The position numbers were made by a program, and so were the translations under genes. A stretch of DNA of 64,000 nucleotides from Rhizobium sp. GN54 (lineage in GTDB: Bacteria > Pseudomonadota > Alphaproteobacteria > Rhizobiales > Rhizobiaceae), in NCBI RefSeq assembly GCF_021026345.1, contig NZ_JAJNCZ010000015.1, positions 18,142 to 82,141 of the forward strand, written 5' to 3'. The stretch's first letter is position 1. Each line of letters starts with the position of its first letter. A model generated the notes under the pieces. It made no database searches, had not been told where the DNA came from, and saw only the letters and a list, made by a program, of their open reading frames with translations. Positions 15,463-24,806 of this stretch are shown here, piece by piece.

Positions 15463-16623
15463 TTATCTCTTGTGGCCCGTGTCGAGCCTGCGCTCCACGA
15501 ACATTGAATAGCGCGACATGCCGAAGCAGAAGATCCAGAAGACGAATCCTGCGAAGATCAGGCCCGTGAGCGGCGTCACCGGGGAGGCCCAGGAGACGTC
15601 GGCGAAGTTCTGACGGATGATGCCGAGCAGGTCGAACATGCCGATGATCGACACCAGCGAGGTGTCCTTGAACATGCCGATGAAGGTGTTGACGATGCCC
15701 GGGATGACGATCTTGATCGCCTGCGGCAGCACGATGAGCCCGGTCTTCTGCCAGTAGCTGAAGCCGAGCGAATCGGCACCCTCGTACTGGCCCTTGGGGA
15801 TCGCCTGCAGGCCGCCGCGGATCACCTCGGCCATATAGGCCGATGCGAAGATCGAAAAGCCGATCAACGCCCGCAGGAACCGGTCGACGGTGACCCCCTG
15901 CGGCATGAACAGCGGCAGCATGACGCTCGCCATGAACAGCACGGTGATCAGCGGCACGCCGCGGACGATCTCGATGAAGGTGACGCACAGCGTCTTGATC
16001 ACCGGCATGGGGGAGCGCCGTCCGAGCGCCAGCAGGATGCCGAGCGGGAACGACACGGCCATGCCGACGAAGGACAGGATCAGCGTCACCATCAACCCGC
16101 CCCACAGCGAGGTCTCGACGTGCCGGAGGCCGAAGACGCCGCCGACGAGGAGGAAGAACGAGACGATCGGCAGAACCGCAAACAGCAGGATCGCGTTCCA
16201 GCCCTTGTAGGGCACCTTCGGGATCAGGAGCGGCACCAGCAGCGCCACGAACGAGATGCCGACGAGCGTCGGGCGCCAGCGTTCGTCGATCGGGTAGCGC
16301 CCGAAGATGAACTGGTCGAAGCGCGAGCCGATGAAGGCCCAGCAGGCGCCGCTCCAGCCTTCCGGCTGGCTGCCGCCGCTCTGGACGACGGTGGCACAGA
16401 AGGTGCGGTCGGTGCCCGTCCACTGGGCGTCGAAGAACAGCCAGTTCAGCATCTGGGGCACATACCAGGCCAGAAGCAGCAGCGCGATCACGGTCAGGAT
16501 CGTGTCCTTGGTCGTCGCGAACAGGTTGGTTTTCAGCCAGTGGGCCACGCCGGTGACGCCGGGCGGTGGCGGTTCTGCGGCGATCATCTGGGTGCGGACG
16601 TAAGACGTTTGTGTGCTAGCCAT
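15463..16623 (-). CDS. aapM: General L-amino acid ABC transporter permease AapM
   Basis: 386 residues, much longer than usual polar amino acid permeases (about 220-250) because of an extra N-terminal part with additional membrane spans, a trait of AapM. The C-terminal permease domain holds [17 protein letters not shown], the [32 protein letters not shown] loop that binds AapP (the EAA motif), and [21 protein letters not shown]. It pairs with AapQ to form the channel. It begins three bases after the aapQ stop. Confidence 0.93.
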   Translation of the reverse strand: MASTQTSYVRTQMIAAEPPPPGVTGVAHWLKTNLFATTKDTILTVIALLLLAWYVPQMLNWLFFDAQWTGTDRTFCATVVQSGGSQPEGWSGACWAFIGSRFDQFIFGRYPIDERWRPTLVGISFVALLVPLLIPKVPYKGWNAILLFAVLPIVSFFLLVGGVFGLRHVETSLWGGLMVTLILSFVGMAVSFPLGILLALGRRSPMPVIKTLCVTFIEIVRGVPLITVLFMASVMLPLFMPQGVTVDRFLRALIGFSIFASAYMAEVIRGGLQAIPKGQYEGADSLGFSYWQKTGLIVLPQAIKIVIPGIVNTFIGMFKDTSLVSIIGMFDLLGIIRQNFADVSWASPVTPLTGLIFAGFVFWIFCFGMSRYSMFVERRLDTGHKR

Positions 16624-16626
16624 GTC

Positions 16627-17823
16627 CTATCGCTCCACCAGGGCCATTCTCGAATTGAACCAGTTCATGAAGAGCGATGTCAGCAGGCTGATGCTGAGAT
16701 AGACCACCATCCAGATCGCCACGATCTCGATCGGGTGGCCGCTCTGGTTCAGGATCGTGCCGCCGACGGAGACGAGGTCGGCGTAGCCGATCGCGATTGC
16801 CAGCGTCGAGTTCTTCGTCAGGTTGAGATACTGGCTCGTCAGCGGCGGGATGATGATGCGCATCGCCTGCGGGACGACGACGAACCGGGTCGTATATCCC
16901 TGCCTGAGCCCGAGCGCCTCGGCCGCCTCCGATTGGCCCCTCGGCACGGCACGAATGCCGCCGCGGACGATCTCGGCGATGAAGGAGGCGGTGTAGAATG
17001 ACAGCGCCAGGTAGAGCGAGATGAACTCGGGTCCGACGACGGAACCGCCCGTCAGGTTGAAGGTGCCGGCGACTGGATAGTCGAACGACAGCGGCGCGCC
17101 CATGATGACATAGGCGATCACCGGGAAGGCCACGATCATCGCAATGGACGGCCACAGAATCGGGACGCCGCGGCCGGTCGCCATGCGCCTGTTCAGCGAA
17201 TAGCGCCGCAGAACCAGCGACAGGACGATGGCGGCGAGAAGGGCTGCGAGCACGAGCCAGAAGCCTTCGGCGAAGACCGGCTTGGGAAAGGCAAAGCCGC
17301 GGTTGTTCAGGTAGCTTCCGAAGGGCAGGGCGATGGATTCGCGCACGCCCGGCAGGACGGCGAGGACGCCGCTGTACCAGAAGAAGATGACGAGCAACGG
17401 CGGGATGTTGCGGAAGATCTCGACATAGGCGGTGGAGAGCTTGGCGATCAGCCAGTTTTTCGAGAGCCGCCCGATGCCGATGATGAAGCCCAGGACCGTG
17501 GCCGTGATGATGCCGGTGAACGCCACGAGCAGCGTGTTGAGGAAGCCGACATAGAGCGCGCGGGCATAGGTCGAATCGCTGGAAAAGGCGATGAGTGACT
17601 GCCCGAGATCGAAGCCTGCGCGGCCGGACAGGAAGCCGAAGCCTGAGGCGATGTTGGCGCGCCGGAGGTTCTCCAGCGTGTTGGTCCAGATGAAATAGAT
17701 CAGGGCGATGAAGACGAGCGCCGTCACGACCTGATAGATGATGCCGCGGATTTTCGGATCGTTGAGGAGGGAACTGGGCGGTCGTTCCGTCCTGCCTGAT
17801 GCCATCGATGCGGGTGCTGCCAT
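16627..17823 (-). CDS. aapQ: General L-amino acid ABC transporter permease AapQ
   Basis: 398 residues from ATG 17823 (MAAPASMASG). A longer reading to 17901 would run into the palindrome before the gene and has no family match. Like AapM it is long, with multiple hydrophobic spans, a periplasmic insert around residues 90-150 and 220-260, and the ABC-interaction loop SFIAEIVRGGIRAVPRGQSEAAEALG. It has the typical YVEIFRNIPPLLVIFFWYSG opening of the permease domain. It lies between aapJ and aapM and forms the heterodimeric channel with AapM. Confidence 0.93.
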   Translation of the reverse strand: MAAPASMASGRTERPPSSLLNDPKIRGIIYQVVTALVFIALIYFIWTNTLENLRRANIASGFGFLSGRAGFDLGQSLIAFSSDSTYARALYVGFLNTLLVAFTGIITATVLGFIIGIGRLSKNWLIAKLSTAYVEIFRNIPPLLVIFFWYSGVLAVLPGVRESIALPFGSYLNNRGFAFPKPVFAEGFWLVLAALLAAIVLSLVLRRYSLNRRMATGRGVPILWPSIAMIVAFPVIAYVIMGAPLSFDYPVAGTFNLTGGSVVGPEFISLYLALSFYTASFIAEIVRGGIRAVPRGQSEAAEALGLRQGYTTRFVVVPQAMRIIIPPLTSQYLNLTKNSTLAIAIGYADLVSVGGTILNQSGHPIEIVAIWMVVYLSISLLTSLFMNWFNSRMALVER

Positions 17824-17871
17824 TGTCGTCCCCTTGATCGCCCTTGTTCGAGCGCTTCTTGTTCTAGGGAT

Positions 17872-17897
17872 GAAGGGCGGGATCGATCCCGCCCTTC
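17872..17897. terminator. Perfect 26-base palindrome between aapJ and aapQ
   Basis: GAAGGGCGGGATC is followed at once by its exact reverse complement, making a 13-bp arm with no loop spacer. It lies 20 bases past the aapJ stop and 49 bases before aapQ. In binding-protein operons such hairpins protect the 3' end of the binding-protein mRNA and reduce read-through, so more AapJ is made than permease. That role is inferred from position. Confidence 0.65.
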
Positions 17898-17917
17898 GCA
17901 TGCGTGTCGCCGGCCGC

Positions 17918-18943
17918 TTAGCGGATCGGCGGGGCGTACTGGATGCCGCCCTTGGTCCACAGGGCGTTCAGGCCGCGCTCGATCTTGAGCGGGCTGCCGG
18001 CACCGATGTTGCGGTCGAAGACTTCGCCGTAGTTGCCGACGGCCTTGATGACGTTGACCGCCCATTCGTTGTCGAGGCCGAGATCGGCGCCGATGGTGCT
18101 GTCGGCTTCGGCGCCGAGGAAGCGCTTGATGTCCGGGTTCGGCGAGTTCTTCATCTCTTCGACATTGGCCTGGGTGACGCCGAATTCCTCGGCGTTGATC
18201 AGCGCATAGTGAACCCAGCTGACGATGTCGAACCACTTGTCGTCGCCCTGGCGAACGGCCGGTGCGAGCGGCTCCTTGGAGATGATTTCCGGCAGGACCA
18301 TGTGGTCGTCCGGAGCCGCCAGCGTCAGGCGGATCGCATAGAGGCCGGACTGGTCGGTGGTGTAGACGTCGCAGCGGCCGGCGTCGTAGGCGGCGTTGAC
18401 TTCCTCGATCTTCTCGAAGACGACCGGGTTGTACTGCAGGTTGTTGGCCTTGAAGTAGTCGGCGAGGTTGAGCTCGGTGGTGGTGCCGGTCTGCACGCAG
18501 ACGGCGGCGCCGGAGAGCTCGAGCGCCGACTTCACGTTCAGGCTCTTGCGGACCATGAAGCCCTGGCCGTCATAGTAGTTGACCGGGCGGAAGTTGAAGC
18601 CGAGCGCGGTGTCGCGATTGATCGTCCAGGTGGTATTGCGGGCCAGAACGTCGACTTCGCCCGACTGCAGCGCCGGGAAGCGTTCCTTGGCGGTGGTCGG
18701 CGTGTACTTGACCTTGGTCGCGTCGCCGAAGACCGCAGCGGCGATCGCCTTGCAATAATCGACGTCGAAACCGGCATAGTTGCCCTGGGCGTCGGGAGCG
18801 GCGAACCCGGCAAGGCTGCTGTTGACGCCGCACTGTACGAAACCCTTCGCCTTCACGTCGGACAGCGTGTCCGCCTGGGCAGCCTGGGCGCCCATCCCCA
18901 AAACGGCAGCGCCGAGGAGTGCCGTAACGATCTTCTTAGCCAT
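17918..18943 (-). CDS. aapJ: General L-amino acid periplasmic binding protein AapJ
   Basis: About 341 residues from MAKKIVTALLGAAVL. The N-terminus is a Sec signal peptide with cleavage after AAQA. Mature DTLSDVKAKGFVQCGVNSSLAGFA starts the family-typical sequence, and FDVDYCKAIAAAVFGDATKVKYTPTTAKERFPALQSGEVDVLARNTTW contains the ligand-binding residues of the solute-binding protein family 3. It captures L-amino acids in the periplasm for AapQMP. It is first in the operon, separated from aapQ by a strong palindrome. Confidence 0.95.
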   Translation of the reverse strand: MAKKIVTALLGAAVLGMGAQAAQADTLSDVKAKGFVQCGVNSSLAGFAAPDAQGNYAGFDVDYCKAIAAAVFGDATKVKYTPTTAKERFPALQSGEVDVLARNTTWTINRDTALGFNFRPVNYYDGQGFMVRKSLNVKSALELSGAAVCVQTGTTTELNLADYFKANNLQYNPVVFEKIEEVNAAYDAGRCDVYTTDQSGLYAIRLTLAAPDDHMVLPEIISKEPLAPAVRQGDDKWFDIVSWVHYALINAEEFGVTQANVEEMKNSPNPDIKRFLGAEADSTIGADLGLDNEWAVNVIKAVGNYGEVFDRNIGAGSPLKIERGLNALWTKGGIQYAPPIR

Positions 18944-19310
18944 GTCCAAATACCCTTGTTCTATTTGTCTTTATTCGTCCGGCTGGTGCTGCCAAGGTGC
19001 GGGAGCGTCGCCGGCACTCGTCGCCCTCCCGGCGCGAGTTGATCTATCTCATGCTCAAAACGACGCACGGTCAAGAGTGGCGGCCTGTTTTCCAAGCAAG
19101 CTGGTGAATCTCACTGGCAATGACAAAAAAATAAGCAAATTCAGCTGGAAAAGGGCAGGTTGAGCTCAAAAAAAACGCGTCCGGAGCCGCTTCGAAATGC
19201 CCGATCCGTCACTTGCGCGTGATGGGTACTTCAGCAAAATTGGCTTGACCACGCAAATCAGGCTCTGGAAAGTGCCCGTTCTCATCAGGCAACACTGCGG
19301 ATTCCTATTG
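18944..19310. other. Divergent aapJ-metC intergenic region
   Basis: 367 bases without a credible gene. It must hold the promoters of the aap operon and of metC. The part near aapJ is T-rich, and an A-rich tract lies around 19125-19175. I looked for a SAM-II riboswitch before metC and see none. No long repeat was noticed. Confidence 0.5.
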
Positions 19311-20501
19311 ATGACCGACAAGAATGACGTGCTGGCCGGCGCCGGCCCGAACACCCGACTGGCCCATATCGGCAACGACCCCACCGAATTCCACGGCTTC
19401 GTCAATCCACCGGTCGTCCACGCCTCCACCGTGCTTTTCCCCAATGCGGCGACGATGGAGCACCGGGCGCAGAAATACAGCTACGGCACCCGCGGCACGC
19501 CGACGACGGACGCTCTGTGCGCTGCGATCGATGAACTGGAGGGCTCGGCCGGCACCATCCTCGTGCCCTCCGGGCTCGCCGCCGTCAGCGTCCCGTTCCT
19601 GGCGTTCCTGTCGGCCGGCGACCACGCCCTCGTCGTCGATTCGGTCTACAGCCCCACCCGGCACTTCTGCGACACGATGCTGGCCCGGTTGGGCGTGACG
19701 GTCGAATATTACGATCCTTCCGTCGGGGCCGGGATCGCGTCGCTGATGAAGCCGAACACGAAACTCGTGCATCTCGAGGCGCCCGGCTCGAATACTTTCG
19801 AGATGCAGGACGTCCGCGCCACCGCCGATGCCGCGCACAAGGGCGGTGCGGTCGTCACCATGGACAACACCTGGGCGACGCCGCTCTATTTCCGTCCGCT
19901 CGACCATGGCGTCGACGTCTCGATCCATGCGGCCACGAAATATCCGTCCGGCCATTCCGACATCCTGATGGGCACCGTCTCGGCCAATGCCGCCCACTGG
20001 CGGCAGCTATGGGAGGGCAATTTCGCGCTCGGCATCTGCGGTTCGCCCGACGATTCCTACCAGATCCTGCGGGGACTGAGGACCATGGGCGTGCGGCTGG
20101 AGCGACACCAGGAGAGCGCCATGCGGCTTGCGGAGTGGCTGGAGGGGCGGGACGGAGTCGTCTCCGTCCTCCATCCCGGCCTGCCGAGCTTTCCGGGCCA
20201 CGAACTTTGGAAGCGCGACTTCAAGGGCGCGAGCGGCATCTTCTCGATCGTGCTCGACGGCGGCGATCCCGGCCGGTTCAAGGCCAAGGCGCATGCCTTC
20301 CTCGATGCCTTGAAGATCTTCGGTCTCGGCTACTCCTGGGGCGGCTTCGAGAGCCTTGCCGTCCACGTCAACCTGAGCGACCGCCGCATCTGCAAGGCGC
20401 CCGAAAACGGCCCCGTGGTCCGGCTCCAGATCGGCCTCGAAGACATGGCCGATCTCCGCGCCGACATCGAGCGCGGACTGGCGGCAGCGCGGGCGGTCTA
20501 G
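19311..20501 (+). CDS. metC: Cystathionine beta-lyase
   Basis: 396 residues from ATG 19311 (MTDKNDVLAG). The 38 residues upstream in frame are not family-like. The PLP lysine lies in SIHAATKYPSGHSDILMG, preceded by TMDNTWATPLYFRPLDHGVDV. YGTRGTPT and PSGLAAVSVPFLAFLSAGDH are further family marks. It converts cystathionine to homocysteine, pyruvate and ammonia in methionine synthesis. The C-terminal WGGFESLAV is typical of the metC subgroup. It is a single gene opposite the aap operon. Cystathionine gamma-lyase is the main alternative but fits less well. Confidence 0.9.
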   Translation: MTDKNDVLAGAGPNTRLAHIGNDPTEFHGFVNPPVVHASTVLFPNAATMEHRAQKYSYGTRGTPTTDALCAAIDELEGSAGTILVPSGLAAVSVPFLAFLSAGDHALVVDSVYSPTRHFCDTMLARLGVTVEYYDPSVGAGIASLMKPNTKLVHLEAPGSNTFEMQDVRATADAAHKGGAVVTMDNTWATPLYFRPLDHGVDVSIHAATKYPSGHSDILMGTVSANAAHWRQLWEGNFALGICGSPDDSYQILRGLRTMGVRLERHQESAMRLAEWLEGRDGVVSVLHPGLPSFPGHELWKRDFKGASGIFSIVLDGGDPGRFKAKAHAFLDALKIFGLGYSWGGFESLAVHVNLSDRRICKAPENGPVVRLQIGLEDMADLRADIERGLAAARAV

Positions 20502-20580
20502 ACAAGGCTGCCCGGCGGCGAACATCGACACGGCCAGGACGGCCCGCAGCGCGATGCGATCGCCTGCGGGCTGATTGCTT

Positions 20581-21753
20581 TCAGATGTGCGACCGGTAGC
20601 CGTAGAGCCAGTCGAGATCGGCGGCCAGGCGCTCGGGGCCTCGCAGGCCTAGCACGACATCGCGGACCAGTGCCACCGGGCCGCGCGCGTGGTAGGCGAA
20701 GCGGTTGAAGTCGGCCCGCGCGCGGACGCGGCGGACGCGCTGGCGGCGGCGTGTCTCGAAATCGGAAAGGGCGGTCCGAATATCCGGAGCGTCGGCAACG
20801 GCCTGTGCGAGTTCGGCCGCGTCCTCGATCGCCATCGCCGCACCCTGCGCCGCGAAAGGCGTTGTCGCATGCGCCGCATCGCCGATCAGCACGAGATCGT
20901 TGCCGTCGAACCAGCGCCCGTCGCCGCATTCGTAGAGCGGCCAGGCGAGGGGCTTTTCGGCAAGGCCCAGGAGAGCCGCAATGTCCTTGTTCCAGCCGGA
21001 GAAGGCGTCGAGCCGGAAGGCTGCGCCGGCCTCGCCGGCCTGCGTCTCCCAGCCGCGGCTGATGAAGGCCGGGCCCTTGTGGATCGCGACGACATTGAAG
21101 GCGTTCGCCTCGGTGAGCGGGTAGGCGACGAGATGCGCCGAGGGTCCGACGAATGCGGTGACCGCGCGCGGATCGAGAAAGCGCGGCGCTTTCGCAAACG
21201 GAATCATGAAGCGCCAGGCGATGTTGCCGCTGAAGCGGGCATTGGCAGCGCCGGGAACGCCCGCCCGCATGGTCGACCAGACGCCGTCGGCGGCGATCGT
21301 CAGGTCCGGACGGACGCCGATCAAGTCCGCGATCTCGGCGGCGCGGTCGTATCCTTCCATGCGCACGCCGAGCGTCATGCCGACAAGCGGGTTGTCGCGG
21401 GCGGCGTCGAACAGGACCTTTTGCAGCGTGGCACGGTGAAGGACGCCGTAGGGGTCGTGCCAGCGCCGCCGGGCGTCGGCGCCGGCCGGAACCTGGGCGA
21501 GCTGCTTGAGGCTGCGGCCGGAGGCGAGCACGATCCGCTCGGGCTCGGTCCAGCGCCTTTCGAGGGCGGGAAGGAGGCCGAGCGCGGAGAGGACACGGGT
21601 CGCGTTCGGCGACAGTTGCAGGCCGGCGCCGACCTCTTCGAGCCGGTCGGCCTGTTCGATCAGGTGGCTGGAGATGCCCTTTCGGGCCAGGCAGAGTGCC
21701 GCAGTCAGGCCGGCAATGCCGGCGCCGACGATCGCAACCGTTCGCACGGTCAT
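20581..21753 (-). CDS. FAD-dependent aromatic-ring monooxygenase (salicylate hydroxylase-like)
   Basis: 390 residues. VAIVGAGIAGLTAALCLARKG (residues about 6-26) is the N-terminal FAD Rossmann motif, LAADGVWSTMR resembles the DG motif, and LIGDAAHATTPFAAQGAAMAIEDAAELA is the GD motif closing the flavin site. This is a group A flavoprotein hydroxylase using NAD(P)H and oxygen on an aromatic acid. Close relatives include salicylate and 3-hydroxybenzoate hydroxylases and UbiH-type enzymes. The substrate is not determined. No catabolic genes adjoin, and the zf-CHCC gene lies 26 bases upstream, transcribed in the same direction. Confidence 0.85.
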   Translation of the reverse strand: MTVRTVAIVGAGIAGLTAALCLARKGISSHLIEQADRLEEVGAGLQLSPNATRVLSALGLLPALERRWTEPERIVLASGRSLKQLAQVPAGADARRRWHDPYGVLHRATLQKVLFDAARDNPLVGMTLGVRMEGYDRAAEIADLIGVRPDLTIAADGVWSTMRAGVPGAANARFSGNIAWRFMIPFAKAPRFLDPRAVTAFVGPSAHLVAYPLTEANAFNVVAIHKGPAFISRGWETQAGEAGAAFRLDAFSGWNKDIAALLGLAEKPLAWPLYECGDGRWFDGNDLVLIGDAAHATTPFAAQGAAMAIEDAAELAQAVADAPDIRTALSDFETRRRQRVRRVRARADFNRFAYHARGPVALVRDVVLGLRGPERLAADLDWLYGYRSHI

Positions 21754-21779
21754 CCGCGCGACCCCTCATGCGACATCGA

Positions 21780-22025
21780 TCAGGCGGCCTGGTTTGCGAA
21801 GGTGCAGCCGACCGGGTTCGTCTGGGTCGCCTTCAGTGAGGGATTGTAGCGGTAGAGCGTGGAGCAGTAGCCGCAGACCTTTTCATTGTCGTCGCCCATG
21901 TCGATGAAGATGTGGGGATGATCGAACGGGACGGAGGCGCCGACGCACATGAACTCCTTCACGCCGATCTCGATCACCGCGTGTCCGCCGTCGTTCTGGA
22001 AGTGGGGAATGCTGTGGCCAGCCAT
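21780..22025 (-). CDS. Zinc-finger (zf-CHCC) protein, NDUFS6-like
   Basis: 81 residues from ATG 22025 (MAGHSIPHFQNDGGH). IEIGVKEFMCVGASVPFDHPHIFIDMG followed by KVCGYCSTLYRY gives the C-H-C-C zinc ligands (Cys in FMC, His in DHPH, and CxxC) shared with the NDUFS6/13-kDa subunit of complex I. Rhizobial genomes encode this as a free small protein, thought to help complex I. The longer upstream frame has no similarity. It runs with the FAD monooxygenase and lies opposite the hydrolase. Confidence 0.88.
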   Translation of the reverse strand: MAGHSIPHFQNDGGHAVIEIGVKEFMCVGASVPFDHPHIFIDMGDDNEKVCGYCSTLYRYNPSLKATQTNPVGCTFANQAA

Positions 22026-22211
22026 GGGATGCTCCGGAAGGTCTGTCTGAATTTCGGCGGACCATATAGCCGTTGGGCGGAAATGTGTAGCGGCAAACGT
22101 CAAGTCGCAGGGGAGAAAAAAGACGCCCCGCAGCGTTCCATCATGCGGCAAAGCGTCCTATGAGCGGAGGGCCCGCAGGATGCGGCAGGCGCACATGAAA
22201 GAGGCATGGAC

Positions 22212-22997
22212 ATGAATCTCGATCCCCCGACCTTTTCCCGTTTCCGCCATGACGGCCTCGAACTCGCCTTCTTCGACGAGGGCGATCCGTCCGGCGCGCC
22301 GGTCCTGCTGATCCACGGGTTCGCCTCCACCGCCAACGTCAACTGGGTCTATCCGGGGTGGCTGAAGACGCTGGGCGATGCCGGATACCGGGTGATCGGA
22401 ATCGACAACCGGGGCCACGGGGCGAGTGACAAGCCGCATGATCCGGCACTCTACCATCCGCCTTCGATGGCCGGTGATGCGGCAGCACTGCTCGATCATC
22501 TCGGCATTCCCGAAGCGCATGTCATGGGATATTCGATGGGCGCGCGCATCACTGCCTTCCTGGCGATTGGCCACCCACACCGCGTCCGCTCGGTCGTCTT
22601 TGGCGGGCTCGGCATCGGCATGGTGGACGGGGTCGGGGACTGGGACCCGATCGCCGAGGCGCTGCTCGCGCCGGCGCTCGAGGACGTCAGCCACGACCGC
22701 GGCCGGATGTTCCGCAGCTTCGCCGACCAGACGAAATCTGACCGGCGGGCGCTGGCGGCCTGCATCATGACCTCGCGCGATCTCCTGTCGCCGGGAGACA
22801 TCGGCCGGATCGACGTACCCGCCCTCGTTGCCGTCGGCACCAAGGACGATATCGCCGGCTCGGCGGAGGAGCTGGCCGCGCTGATGCCGCACGCGCGCGC
22901 GATCGACATTCCCGGGCGCGATCATATGCTGGCGGTCGGCGATCGCGAATTCAAGAAGGCCGTTCTGGCGTTTTATGCCGAAATCGACGGCCGATAG
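22212..22997 (+). CDS. Alpha/beta-hydrolase
   Basis: 261 residues from ATG 22212, seven bases after a GAGG site. The ATG two codons earlier is too close to it. VLLIHGFAS gives the oxyanion-hole HG, GIDNRGHGASDKP the family strand 4 region, and VMGYSMGAR the nucleophile elbow with Ser. Catalytic Asp lies near VGTKDDIAGS and His in IPGRDHMLAVG. It is a cytoplasmic esterase or lyase of the common 3-oxoadipate lactonase/epoxide hydrolase shape, substrate unknown. It is a single gene, 80 bases before cysE on the same strand. Confidence 0.85.
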   Translation: MNLDPPTFSRFRHDGLELAFFDEGDPSGAPVLLIHGFASTANVNWVYPGWLKTLGDAGYRVIGIDNRGHGASDKPHDPALYHPPSMAGDAAALLDHLGIPEAHVMGYSMGARITAFLAIGHPHRVRSVVFGGLGIGMVDGVGDWDPIAEALLAPALEDVSHDRGRMFRSFADQTKSDRRALAACIMTSRDLLSPGDIGRIDVPALVAVGTKDDIAGSAEELAALMPHARAIDIPGRDHMLAVGDREFKKAVLAFYAEIDGR

Positions 22998-23077
22998 CGC
23001 GTCCGTGTCCGGCGGGGCATTCCGCCCGGTGGCCGTTTGCTCTATATATCGATGAAGACGCAAGAAGGAGTAGGGCG

Positions 23078-23911
23078 ATGGTCGCCAGCAACGAGAAGCG
23101 CGCCGACGAGAAGCTGATGGCGATGGACCCGATCTGGGACAGCCTGCAGCAGGAGGCGCGCGTGGCTGCACAGGAGGACCCGCTCCTGGCGGCGTTTCTC
23201 TACTCGACGGTGATCAACCAGCCCTCGCTCGAGGCCAGCGTGATCCATCGCGTCTGCGAGCGGCTCGACCATCCCGATCTTCAGGCCAATCTGCTGCGCC
23301 AGACCTTCGAGGAGATGCAGGCAGCCTGGCCGGAATGGGGCGCGATCCTGCGCGTCGACATCCAGGCCGTCTATGACCGCGACCCGGCCTGCACGCGCTT
23401 CATCGAGCCGGTCCTTTATTTCAAGGGCTTCCACGCGATCCAGACCCACCGTCTGGCCCACTGGCTGTATCTCAATGGACGGCGGGACTTCGCGCTCTAC
23501 CTGCAGAGCCGCTCCTCCGGCGTGTTCCAGACGGATATCAACCCGGCGGCCCGCATCGGCAAGGGCATCTTCCTCGACCATGCCACCGGTCTGGTGGTGG
23601 GCGAGACGGCGGTGATCGGCGACAACGTCTCGATCCTGCACAACGTCACCCTCGGCGGCACCGGCAAGGAGGGCGGCGACCGCCATCCGAAGATCGACAA
23701 CGGCGTGCTCATCGGCGCCGGTGCGAAAATCCTCGGCAACATCCACATCGGCCACTGCTCGCGCATCGCCGCAGGCTCGGTCGTCCTGAAGGACATGCCG
23801 GCGAAATCGACGGTCGCCGGCGTGCCGGCCAAGGTCGTGGGCGAGGCCGGCTGCTCGGAACCGTCGCGCGCCATGGACCAGATCCTGCATGGCGCAGGCT
23901 TCGACATCTGA
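23078..23911 (+). CDS. cysE: Serine O-acetyltransferase
   Basis: 277 residues. The N-terminal helical half (WDSLQQEARVAAQEDPLLAAFLYS) forms the hexamer interface, and the C-terminal half is a left-handed beta-helix of hexapeptide repeats (TDINPAARIGKGIFLDHATGLVVGETAVIGDNVSILHNVTLGGTGK). The catalytic His/Asp region is DHATG and HNVTLGG. It makes O-acetylserine from serine and acetyl-CoA for cysteine synthesis. The C-terminal tail that cysteine synthase binds ends in GAGFDI, with the terminal Ile needed for complex formation. A DUF3126 gene follows. Confidence 0.95.
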   Translation: MVASNEKRADEKLMAMDPIWDSLQQEARVAAQEDPLLAAFLYSTVINQPSLEASVIHRVCERLDHPDLQANLLRQTFEEMQAAWPEWGAILRVDIQAVYDRDPACTRFIEPVLYFKGFHAIQTHRLAHWLYLNGRRDFALYLQSRSSGVFQTDINPAARIGKGIFLDHATGLVVGETAVIGDNVSILHNVTLGGTGKEGGDRHPKIDNGVLIGAGAKILGNIHIGHCSRIAAGSVVLKDMPAKSTVAGVPAKVVGEAGCSEPSRAMDQILHGAGFDI

Positions 23912-24005
23912 ACGCAAAACGCTGGAGACCGGGCTCTTTTCGGGTTTACAGCACTCCGCGCAGGTGCGAGAAGCGGCGCGAACGAACCGATACGGAGATG
24001 CAATC

Positions 24006-24209
24006 GTGAAGCCCGAAGAGATCAGGAAGCTTGAAGCCTACTTCAAGCGGAACTTCAACAAGGACATGGTCATCAAGGCACGCCCGAAGAAGGACGAGTC
24101 GGCGGAGGTCTATCTGGCCGACGAATTCCTGGGCGTCGTCTTCCGCGACGAGGAGGACGGCGAACTGTCCTACAACTTCTCGATGGCGATCCTCGACATC
24201 GATCTCTGA
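24006..24209 (+). CDS. DUF3126 family protein
   Basis: 67 residues from GTG 24006, with a GGAGA site 8-12 bases upstream. The longer frame is not family-like. KPEEIRKLEAYFKRNFN, KARPKKDESAEVYLADEFLGVVFRDEEDGELSYNFSMAILDIDL matches the small alphaproteobacterial DUF3126 family, usually encoded just after cysE. It is soluble, with one helix and a four-strand sheet. Function unknown. The gene neighbourhood suggests a link to cysteine synthesis, but this is inference. A clear terminator follows. Confidence 0.88.
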   Translation: MKPEEIRKLEAYFKRNFNKDMVIKARPKKDESAEVYLADEFLGVVFRDEEDGELSYNFSMAILDIDL

Positions 24210-24237
24210 TCCGGCCGCCTCAAGGCCTTCCAATCGA

Positions 24238-24269
24238 ACCCGGCGCCAAAAAAGCGACCGGGTTTTTTG
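24238..24269 (+). terminator. Terminator after cysE-DUF3126
   Basis: AACCCGG and CCGGGTT pair around a 14-base loop and are followed by TTTTTT. It lies 28 bases past the DUF3126 stop. Confidence 0.85.
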
Positions 24270-24398
24270 TGTCCCGTCAGGTGCTCGCGGCAAGCATTTG
24301 CAATTGCTGACTAATATTGCAACGCGGCATATAATTGACTTTATTGTGCATCGCATATAACTTTCCTTTGTCCGGATGGGACAAATAGGAGGAAATCG

Positions 24399-24752
24399 AT
24401 GTTCAATTTTGACGAGGCCAACAAGACGGGGAAGGAAGCTATGGACACGGTCCTGAAAAGCTATTCGTCGGTGGCCAAGGGCATGCAGGCGATCGCGACC
24501 GAAGCGGCCGACTACTCCAAGAAGTCTTTCGAGGAGGGCGTCGCGCATTTCGAGAAGCTGTCGGGCGTGAAGAGCTTCGAGGCGGCTTTCGAGCTGCAGT
24601 CCTCGTTCCTGAAGAAGTCCTACGAGACCTACATCGCCGAAGCGACGAAGATCGGCGAGATGTACTCGGACCTCGCCAAGAGCGCCTACAAGCCCTACGA
24701 GGCTCCTGTCGCCAAGGCCGCCGCTGCGGCAAAGGCAGCCGTCGCAGCCTGA
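24399..24752 (+). CDS. Phasin family protein
   Basis: 117 residues. MFNFDEANKTGKEAMDTVLKSYSSVAKGMQAIATEAADYSKKSFEEGVAHFEKLSGVKSFEAAFELQSSFLKKSYETYIAEATKIGEMYSDLAKSAYKPYEAPVAKAAAA has the all-helical, amphipathic pattern of phasins, ending in an Ala/Lys-rich tail. Phasins coat polyhydroxyalkanoate granules. The short rhizobial forms are abundant cytoplasmic proteins. A good GGAGG site precedes the ATG. It is monocistronic, with a terminator-like hairpin downstream. Confidence 0.88.
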   Translation: MFNFDEANKTGKEAMDTVLKSYSSVAKGMQAIATEAADYSKKSFEEGVAHFEKLSGVKSFEAAFELQSSFLKKSYETYIAEATKIGEMYSDLAKSAYKPYEAPVAKAAAAAKAAVAA

Positions 24753-24776
24753 GGGCCTCAGACGCAAGTTTCCAGA

Positions 24777-24806
24777 AGGCCGGCGACGCGGAGGTGTCGC
24801 CGGCCT
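24777..24806 (+). terminator. Terminator-like hairpin after the phasin gene
   Basis: AGGCCGGCGAC and GTCGCCGGCCT form an 11-bp perfect stem with an 8-base loop. The following T tract is only two bases, so it is a strong hairpin but a weak intrinsic terminator. Confidence 0.5.

Noticed and set aside
19100..19310. Possible SAM-II riboswitch before metC
   Set aside because: Alphaproteobacterial methionine genes often carry one, but I could not find the required pseudoknot-like conserved blocks.
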